Positions 1 to 4,631 of a stretch of DNA of 5,377 nt are shown piece after piece. The first letter of the stretch is position 1, and every line of letters begins with the position of its first letter. Position numbers and translations under genes: made by a program. The notes under the pieces are model-generated. The model worked only from the letters and a program-made list of their open reading frames with translations. It searched no databases and was not told where the DNA came from. The stretch is from a bacterium. Lineage in GTDB: Bacteria > Elusimicrobiota > Elusimicrobia > Elusimicrobiales > UBA9959. The stretch lies in NCBI GenBank assembly GCA_021845705.1, contig JAJZVJ010000209.1, forward strand, positions 1-5,377, given 5' to 3'.

Positions 1-874
1 GCTTTGCCGGGATGCCGGCTGCTGCCGCCGCGGCCAGGGCGGCGGCGGCGTGTTTTGCGGTTAGCCCGCGGCCTATAACGGAAACAAGGGAAGACGCTCC
101 CTCGTGCCTGATGGAGAGGCAGGAAATACCGGTTCCGGCGCCTTCCGCGGTCACCATAGTTCCGGTTTCGTTATGAAATGAAGAACGAAGGTGCAGCGGT
201 ATTGAATATTTTTCGGCGTACAATACGGCGCTCAGCTGGCGGACAGTGGTCCCCAGCCGCGCCAGGGCTATAATTTCCGCGTAAGAAATATTCTTTATTT
301 TACGGGCTTCGGGGACCACCGCCGGATGGGCGGTGTAGATGCCTTTGACATCGGTGCGGAACTCGCAGAGCGCCGCGCCCAGCGCGCGGGCGAGCGTTAC
401 GGCGGTAAGGTCGGACCCCCCGCGGCCAAGGGTGGTTATGTCGCCGCCCCGGGTAAATCCCTGGAAACCGGCCACCACCGGGATGCGGGAGGCCCGCAGC
501 TCTTTGTTGAGACGGCGCGCGTCCACCGTCATGATCCCGGCCGCCGAGAAAGCTGCGTCGGTGATGATCCCTGCCTGATGGCCTGTAAGCGATATGGCCC
601 TGCCGCCTTCCGCCTCTATCGCCATAGCGAGCAGCGCGGCGCTGATCTGTTCGCCTGCCGCAAGCAGCGCGTCCGTCTCCCGGGGCCGCAGCGGCCCGCC
701 CGCCGTGTGGCGGGCCAGGTTAAGCAGGTCGTCCGTTGTGTCGGCCGGGGCGGATACAACCGCGACCGGTGAAAATCCCCGGCGCCTCGCGGCCAGCGTC
801 ATGGCCGCCGCGCGGCGGATCTTCCCCGGGTCCGCAAGGGAACTTCCGCCGAATTTGATGATCATTATCTTCAT
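1..874 (-). CDS. lysC: Aspartokinase-family protein (aspartate kinase-like), C-terminus cut off by the window
   Basis: Aspartate kinase phosphorylates L-aspartate with ATP, the first step towards lysine, threonine, methionine and diaminopimelate, in the cytoplasm. The minus frame stays open for 291 codons and runs off the left edge. Visible motifs are the N-terminal KFGGSS (residues 7-12), VVSA followed by TTDDLL (39-51), GE at 74-75, GRGGSD (150-155), RTDVKGIY (173-180), RSSF (230-233) and the start of an ACT-like regulatory domain (about 249-291). Usual length is 400-450 residues, so roughly a third is missing. Several positions are unusual: the family's YTADPR reads YTAHPA (180-185) and GAKVxxPR reads GTTVRQLS (208-215). 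These changes fall at expected nucleotide-binding positions, so activity is uncertain. The start at 874 fits the family N-terminus, but no good Shine-Dalgarno precedes it. It lies 57 nt after the ATPase gene and is probably cotranscribed with it. The family is clear; the exact role is not. Confidence 0.82.
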   Translation of the reverse strand, partial: MKIMIIKFGGSSLADPGKIRRAAAMTLAARRRGFSPVAVVSAPADTTDDLLNLARHTAGGPLRPRETDALLAAGEQISAALLAMAIEAEGGRAISLTGHQAGIITDAAFSAAGIMTVDARRLNKELRASRIPVVAGFQGFTRGGDITTLGRGGSDLTAVTLARALGAALCEFRTDVKGIYTAHPAVVPEARKIKNISYAEIIALARLGTTVRQLSAVLYAEKYSIPLHLRSSFHNETGTMVTAEGAGTGISCLSIRHEGASSLVSVIGRGLTAKHAAAALAAAAAAGIPAK

Positions 875-931
875 GAGGTCCGCAGGAAGTCCGGGCGGCC
901 TTACCGCTTGGCGCCAGACGCTCGGGAACGG

Positions 932-2272
932 TTAGACCATCGTCGCGGTGACGCGGATGATCTCGGCAAGGGTCGTGGACCCCATGCGGGCTTTAAGTAT
1001 CCCGTCCATCAGCAGCGTGCGCATCTTGCCCGTGCGTATGGCGGTGCGCTTGATAACGTCGGTCGGGGCGTGGTCGAGGATATGTTTTCGTATCTCCTCG
1101 TTCATCAGCATTAGTTCGAATATGCCGGTGCGGCCCATATAGCCCGTGTTGCGGCATTCGGGGCAGCCTTTCTCCACCTTGTAGGCGGCGCCCGGCTTGA
1201 GAATAAGCTCTTTGACCAGCTTCCCCTCTTCCGGGTCCATGTTCTTAATGAATTCGTTCACGACCGGCTCGGAAGGCGAGGCCGCGGGTTGGGAGCATTT
1301 AGGGCAGACCTTGCGTACCAGCCGCTGGCTCATGGCTCCCAGCATGGAGGAGCCGATGAGGAAAGGCGGCACGCCCATCTCGAAGAGGCGCTCAATGATG
1401 CTGGCGGAGTTTATGGTATGTATCGTGGTGAAAAGCAGGTGGCCGGTGAGGGCGGCGCGCAGGCTTATCTCGGCAGTGTCGAAGTCGCGGATCTCCCCGA
1501 CCATGATGACGTCCGGGTCCTGGCGCAGGATGGTGCGCAGCCCTTCCGACCAGGTAAAGCCGGTTTTTGCGCTTATCTGCGCCTGGTTTATCCCTTCAAG
1601 GCGGTATTCCACGGGGTCTTCAAGAGTGATGATGTTTATCATCGGGGTGTTGATGTTCTTGAGCATCGCGTAGAGAGAGGTGGTTTTGCCGGAGCCGGTG
1701 GAACCGGTTATGAAAAATATGCCGTACGGATTGCGTATCAGTTTCTTTATCAGGGTGAGGGCTTCCTGGTCGAGGCCGACCTGCTCAAGGTCCAGGCCGA
1801 GCTGCTGGCGGTCCAGCACGCGGAGGACGAGCTTTTCCCCGTTGACCGTGGGGAACGAGGAGACGCGCACCTGGATGGCGCGGCCGGACAGCATCTTCTG
1901 GAAGCGGCCCTCCTCGTTGCGGAAAGAGGTCGGGGGTTCGGGGTCGAAGCCGGCGAGAACGCGTAACCGCTGGGTAAGCGGTATGTCGGCGTTCTTGGGG
2001 GAGCTCAGCATGTCCTGGAGGATGCCGTCCACGCGGAAGCGGACGCGGAGGTTGGTGCCCTGGGATTCGATATGCACGTCGCTGGCCCGTTCGGCGACGG
2101 CGTGCTCCAGGATAAGGTCGCTGAGCTTTATGGCCAGGTCTATCCCCGGGGCCCTGCCCTTGGACTTCACGATCTCGGTGTAGCCTTCTTCAAGCGTGCC
2201 GGCTATCTGGACCGGCGCCTGCTGGCCCGGCTCCGGGCTTTCGCCTTCCTGCTTGTTTCCCCAGAATGCCAT
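932..2272 (-). CDS. GspE/PulE/PilB-family type II secretion or type IV pilus assembly ATPase
   Basis: This is a cytoplasmic hexameric ATPase of the kind that powers pilus extension (PilB) or type II secretion (GspE) at the inner membrane. The 446-residue protein has an N2-type domain (ASDVHIES 63-70, FRVDG 79-83, NGEKLVLR 144-151), Walker A GSTGSGKTT (190-198), Asp box LEDPVEY (217-223), Walker B ending in VGEIRD with Glu260, and His box GHLLFTTIHT (277-286). A zinc-binding pair follows, CPKC (323-326) and CPEC (370-373). The start is well supported by AGGAG (2279-2283) 6 nt upstream. A hairpin with 5-bp arms (2288-2292 and 2299-2303) sits just before that site. Compared with typical PilB (about 560 residues) the N-terminal N1 domain is largely absent, and residues 1-40 are low-complexity and polar. 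No other pilus or secretion gene is visible, so PilB and GspE cannot be separated here. The retraction ATPase PilT is unlikely because of the zinc motif. Confidence 0.93.
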   Translation of the reverse strand: MAFWGNKQEGESPEPGQQAPVQIAGTLEEGYTEIVKSKGRAPGIDLAIKLSDLILEHAVAERASDVHIESQGTNLRVRFRVDGILQDMLSSPKNADIPLTQRLRVLAGFDPEPPTSFRNEEGRFQKMLSGRAIQVRVSSFPTVNGEKLVLRVLDRQQLGLDLEQVGLDQEALTLIKKLIRNPYGIFFITGSTGSGKTTSLYAMLKNINTPMINIITLEDPVEYRLEGINQAQISAKTGFTWSEGLRTILRQDPDVIMVGEIRDFDTAEISLRAALTGHLLFTTIHTINSASIIERLFEMGVPPFLIGSSMLGAMSQRLVRKVCPKCSQPAASPSEPVVNEFIKNMDPEEGKLVKELILKPGAAYKVEKGCPECRNTGYMGRTGIFELMLMNEEIRKHILDHAPTDVIKRTAIRTGKMRTLLMDGILKARMGSTTLAEIIRVTATMV

Positions 2273-2333
2273 TGTTATCTCCTAGGTTCCGGACGCTCCC
2301 GGATCATGCGGAAAAAACCGTTATGAACCGCAA

Positions 2334-2358
2334 TTACGATTATAACACTTACGATTAT
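2334..2358. repeat. 10-bp direct repeat overlapping the ATPase-gene promoter
   Basis: Two perfect copies of TTACGATTAT lie at 2334-2343 and 2349-2358, separated by 5 bp (15-bp period). Copy one overlaps the -10 hexamer of the promoter of the GspE/PilB gene. Copy two contains the greA stop codon and lies in the promoter spacer. The placement would suit a regulator-binding site, but no known operator was recognised and chance in this AT-rich pocket is possible. Confidence 0.5.
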
Positions 2359-2368
2359 TTATACTCAA
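2339..2368 (-). promoter_or_regulatory. Sigma70-type promoter for the GspE/PilB ATPase gene
   Basis: On the minus strand there is a -35 TTGAGT (2363-2368, four of six consensus bases), an 18-bp spacer and a perfect -10 TATAAT (2339-2344) preceded by TG, giving an extended -10. It overlaps the last codons and stop of greA. Transcription would start near 2332, leaving a leader of about 60 nt before the ATPase start at 2272. No terminator is visible after greA, so read-through from greA could also contribute. Confidence 0.68.
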
Positions 2369-2825
2369 CCTTAAGTATAGCCAGGTGTTTCTCGCCGCTG
2401 GGCAGCTTTACCTTCACCGAGGAACCCTGGCCGGAGCCCAGCAGCCCCTGCGCCAGGGGCGAACTTACGGAGATCTTCCCCGCGGAAGGGTCCGCCTCGT
2501 CGGCGCTGGAAAGCGTGTAGATGAGCGTGGCCCCGGTGTTCTCGTCGCGCATGGTAACGGTGGCGCCAAGGCGCACCTCGTCCTTGTTGACCGCGAGGTT
2601 ATCCACTATCTTGGCCCCGCGCAGGCGCAGCTCCAGTTCGCTTATGCGCGTCATTACCTGGCTCTGTTTTTCCTTGCCGTAAATATAGCCGGCGTTCTCT
2701 TTCAGGTCGCCCTGCTCCCTGGCTTCGTTGATTTCCACGGATAGCTCGTTCTTCTGGCGCTTAAGTTCCGTCAGCTCCAGCTGCAGCTTTTCGTAGCCGT
2801 CTTTGGTTAGATATATGTCTGACAT
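2355..2825 (-). CDS. greA: Transcription elongation factor GreA
   Basis: GreA enters the secondary channel of RNA polymerase and stimulates cleavage of backtracked RNA. The 156-residue protein has the family's usual length. Residues 1-75 form the N-terminal coiled coil: YLTKDGYEKL (5-14), then the tip AREQGDLKENA (35-45), whose acidic residues Asp40 and Glu43 match those that position the catalytic metal. The FKBP-like C-terminal domain follows, with DPSAGKISVSSPLAQGLLG (112-130) and a closing VKVKLPSG (137-144). A small departure is Gly46 where most members have Glu (NAEY), followed by YIYGKE. The start at 2825 matches the family N-terminus. A run of nine G residues 5 nt upstream serves as the only candidate Shine-Dalgarno. 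A terminator lies 49 nt upstream, and no clear promoter is seen between it and the start. Confidence 0.95.
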   Translation of the reverse strand: MSDIYLTKDGYEKLQLELTELKRQKNELSVEINEAREQGDLKENAGYIYGKEKQSQVMTRISELELRLRGAKIVDNLAVNKDEVRLGATVTMRDENTGATLIYTLSSADEADPSAGKISVSSPLAQGLLGSGQGSSVKVKLPSGEKHLAILKVEYK

Positions 2826-2830
2826 GTCTG

Positions 2831-2839
2831 CCCCCCCCC
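2831..2839 (-). promoter_or_regulatory. G9 homopolymer at the ribosome-binding position of greA
   Basis: On the minus strand nine consecutive G residues end 5 nt before the greA ATG. No other purine-rich site is near, so the tract must act as the Shine-Dalgarno, pairing with the CCUCC of 16S rRNA through G-C and one G-U pair. Long G tracts are prone to slippage, which would change the spacing to the start codon. They are also prone to sequencing error, so the length nine is less certain than the rest. Confidence 0.6.
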
Positions 2840-2874
2840 GCGTTCAGGTGCGGCCCCGTAAGAGAGGCGCGCTT

Positions 2875-2920
2875 AACAAAAACCCCGCTCCGCTGGTGCG
2901 CTGCGTCGCGGAACAGGGTT
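2875..2920 (-). terminator. Rho-independent terminator downstream of the tRNA
   Basis: Arms 2881-2893 and 2908-2920 pair over 13 bp without mismatch (two G-U pairs in the minus-strand RNA), with a 14-nt loop. The stem runs into a T-rich tail (2875-2880, with T residues also at the stem base). Orientation fits a transcript from the tRNA promoter. The other strand has no T tract after the stem. greA lies 49 nt further on, so either it has its own unrecognised promoter or termination is incomplete. Confidence 0.85.
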
Positions 2921-3025
2921 CGCTTGAAATTTGGCCGCCTGGCCGTCTGATGCGCATAGCGCTCGTTACGGCATGACCACAGGTCTAAAGGGCAGAGCCC
3001 TTGTCGCGGCACAAACAAAGTTTTG
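2921..3025 (-). other. Hairpin-rich tRNA trailer, possible small structured RNA
   Basis: The 105 nt between the tRNA 3' end and the terminator contain four successive perfect short inverted repeats. They are AAGGGC/GCCCTT (2988-3002, 3-nt loop), GACC/GGTC (2975-2985, 3-nt loop), GCGC/GCGC (2952-2962, 3-nt loop) and GGCC/GGCC (2933-2944, 4-nt loop). No convincing coding sequence was found: an 85-codon frame here has no family resemblance and overlaps the start of greA. It may be only a processed trailer. No known RNA family was recognised. Confidence 0.3.
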
Positions 3026-3099
3026 TGGCACCGAGAGGATTCGAACCTCTGACCTAGCGCTTATGAAACGCCCGCTCTTACCAACTGAGCTACGGTGCC
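3026..3099 (-). tRNA. tRNA-Met (anticodon CAU), possibly tRNA-Ile2
   Basis: A full cloverleaf folds from 74 nt. The acceptor stem GGCACCG pairs with CGGTGCC, the D stem is GCTC/GAGC, and the anticodon loop TTCATAA carries CAU at 3063-3065. The anticodon stem has two G-U pairs (27-43 and 31-39). The T arm is AGAGG-TTCGAAT-CCTCT and the discriminator is A. The first acceptor pair is G-C and the anticodon stem lacks three G-C pairs at its loop end, so it is not initiator tRNA. CAU is also the gene-encoded anticodon of tRNA-Ile2, which is modified to lysidine. The anticodon stem resembles that species, so Met versus Ile is unsettled. CCA is not encoded: CAA follows the discriminator base. Confidence 0.93.
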
Positions 3100-3155
3100 A
3101 AAATAGATGGCGGGCAGGTTTCATCACCGGGGAGATAGTCCTCGGGTGAATTTAA

Positions 3156-3185
3156 AGTATATCAAAAACTCATTATGGAAGACAA
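3156..3185 (-). promoter_or_regulatory. Sigma70-type promoter of the tRNA gene
   Basis: On the minus strand there is a -35 TTGTCT (3180-3185), an 18-bp spacer and a -10 TATACT (3156-3161) with an upstream TG, giving an extended -10. The predicted start near 3149 leaves a 5' leader of about 50 nt before the tRNA, which RNase P would remove. It sits between the citrate synthase terminator and the tRNA, so the tRNA appears to be its own transcription unit. Confidence 0.65.
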
Positions 3186-3205
3186 CTTCCCGGCGGCCGC
3201 GCCGC

Positions 3206-3245
3206 AAAAACAACGCGGCTGCCGGCGGTAAGCCCGGCAGCCGCG
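3206..3245 (-). terminator. Rho-independent terminator after citrate synthase
   Basis: A perfect 12-bp GC-rich stem (3214-3225 with 3234-3245) has an 8-nt loop. On the minus strand it is followed by TTGTTTTT (3206-3213). It starts 26 nt after the citrate synthase stop codon, so it closes the malate dehydrogenase-citrate synthase transcript. Confidence 0.9.
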
Positions 3246-3271
3246 GTTTAACGGCGGCGCTTATCCGGCGC

Positions 3272-4606
3272 TTACGCCGCGGTCCCCACTTTGGCTTTCG
3301 CGGCTATGTCCTTGAGCATCTGTGTTGTAACGGACTTGGGGCGCTCGAGCGGGAAGAAAACTCCTCTCGCCCATACGGCCTGGGCGGTTATCCCCAATGC
3401 CCTGGAAACGCCGAAGATAACGGTGTAAAAATCCGTCTCCGTTATCCCGTAGTGCTGCTGCAGGCAGCCGGTCATCGCATCCACGTTCGGCCACGGGTTC
3501 TTGACTTTCCCGAGCTTCCTGAGCACCGGCGGGATGACTTCCAGCATGGTGGCCACGGTCTTGTAGATAGGGTCCTCCGGCAGGTATTTCGCGCCGAATT
3601 CGCTCTGGGCTACGTACCTGGGATCGGTATTCCTGAGCACGGCATGGCCGAAGCCGGGGATAACGTGTCCCGAGTTAAGTGTTTCCCACGCGTACTTCTC
3701 CACCTCTTCCTTGGTCGGGGTCTTGCCGCCGTGGGCTTTCATCAGGCCGAGTATCCAGTTCAGGCATTCCTGGGTGGCAAGGCCGTGCAGGGGGCCGGCC
3801 AGGCCGTTAAGCGCGGCCGAGACCGAGTAATAGATATCGGAGAGCGCCGAGCCGACCAGCAGGCCGGTGTGGGCGCTGACATTGCCGCTTTCGTGGTCGG
3901 AATGGAGCAGGAGGTAGAGCCTCGCGAGGTTCTGGTAATCCTTGTTCTCCACGCCCATCATGTGCGCCATATTGGCGGCCCAGTCAAGCTTGGTGTCCGC
4001 GGGGATAGCTTTGCCGTCCTTGTATGTCCGCCTGTAGATGAAGGCCGCGATCACGGGGAGACGGGCGAGGAGGGTCAGCGAGTCCTCGAACATTGCGTCC
4101 CAGTGCTCGTCCCTTTTCATGCCCTGGCCGTATTTCTTCGCGAAGACCGAGTCTTTCTGCATCGCCAGCACGCCTATGGAGAGCTGGGTCATGGGGTGCA
4201 TGTCCTTGGGCAGGGCGCGCAAGGCGTCCATTACGTAAGCGGGGACTGCCGCGCGGCGCTTTACTTCCTCCTCAAGCTCCTGGACCGCGGCCGCGGTGGG
4301 CATTTCGCCGGTGAGGAGGAGGTGCCAGAGGGCGAGGGGAGACGGGACCGCGCCGGGGAGGGGCTTTGGAAGTTTTTCCCTGACCTCGGGGATTGTGAAG
4401 CCCCGGAAGCGGATGCCTTCCATGGAGTCCAGGTAGGAGGTGTCGCAGGGAAGGGCCTTGATATCCCTCATTCCGCCCATTACCTGGTCTATCGCCACCT
4501 CGTCTACTTTAACATGCGCGTTCTCTTTCACGAATTTCTGGAGGTCGGTTCTCCACGCGGGAACCAGCTTCGCCAGTGTTTTTTTAAGTTCTATGTTCGC
4601 TTCCAT
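3272..4606 (-). CDS. gltA: Citrate synthase, eukaryotic (mitochondrial) type
   Basis: This enzyme condenses oxaloacetate and acetyl-CoA to citrate, the entry step of the TCA cycle. The 444-residue protein follows mature mitochondrial citrate synthase almost residue for residue, not the hexameric E. coli GltA type. Matching stretches include EGIRFRGF (63-70), HSDHESGNVSAHT (235-247), GPLHGLA (271-277), PGFGHAVLRNTDPRY (317-331), NPWPNVDA (370-377) and SRALG (401-405). The catalytic triad is present as His274, His321 and Asp376, with substrate-binding Arg330, Arg402 and Arg422 and His238. Pig enzyme numbering differs by no more than one. There is no targeting presequence, as expected in a bacterium. 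The start at 4606 has AAGGA (4614-4618) 7 nt upstream. The gene lies 25 nt behind malate dehydrogenase, its oxaloacetate supplier, and is followed by a strong terminator. The symbol is by function, since this is not an orthologue of E. coli gltA. Confidence 0.96.
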   Translation of the reverse strand: MEANIELKKTLAKLVPAWRTDLQKFVKENAHVKVDEVAIDQVMGGMRDIKALPCDTSYLDSMEGIRFRGFTIPEVREKLPKPLPGAVPSPLALWHLLLTGEMPTAAAVQELEEEVKRRAAVPAYVMDALRALPKDMHPMTQLSIGVLAMQKDSVFAKKYGQGMKRDEHWDAMFEDSLTLLARLPVIAAFIYRRTYKDGKAIPADTKLDWAANMAHMMGVENKDYQNLARLYLLLHSDHESGNVSAHTGLLVGSALSDIYYSVSAALNGLAGPLHGLATQECLNWILGLMKAHGGKTPTKEEVEKYAWETLNSGHVIPGFGHAVLRNTDPRYVAQSEFGAKYLPEDPIYKTVATMLEVIPPVLRKLGKVKNPWPNVDAMTGCLQQHYGITETDFYTVIFGVSRALGITAQAVWARGVFFPLERPKSVTTQMLKDIAAKAKVGTAA

Positions 4607-4613
4607 AAGTTTT

Positions 4614-4624
4614 TCCTTCTCCTT
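4614..4624 (-). promoter_or_regulatory. Tandem Shine-Dalgarno of citrate synthase
   Basis: The minus strand reads AAGGAGAAGGA, two successive Shine-Dalgarno-like cores. The one at 4614-4618 lies 7 nt before the ATG at 4606 and decides that start. It fits within the 25-nt gap after the malate dehydrogenase stop, consistent with independent, efficient initiation inside one operon. Confidence 0.7.
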
Positions 4625-4631
4625 GAGTTTC

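Noticed and set aside
1..60. Repeated GCC/GCG triplets near the left edge as a repeat expansion
   Set aside because: They encode an alanine-rich helix of the aspartokinase with mixed synonymous codons, so they are coding composition rather than a tandem repeat.
326..935. Three overlapping plus-strand frames opposite the aspartokinase gene
   Set aside because: The minus frame is continuous with family motifs over 291 codons. The plus frames are antisense shadows.
1289..1966. 225-codon plus-strand frame opposite the ATPase gene
   Set aside because: It is a shadow of the conserved ATPase. Its composition is typical of antisense translation and no family was recognised.
2950..2957. Palindrome ATGCGCAT as a possible operator
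   Set aside because: Eight bases is too short to support a site by itself, and it overlaps one of the trailer hairpins.
2761..3018. 85-codon minus-strand frame between the tRNA and greA
   Set aside because: It crosses the terminator and overlaps the first codons of greA in another frame, with no domain resemblance. Treated as noncoding trailer.
2931..3149. Plus-strand frame containing the phrase RIRTSDLALMKRPLLPTELRC
   Set aside because: This peptide is the well-known antisense translation of a tRNA gene and is a frequent misannotation. It covers the tRNA here.
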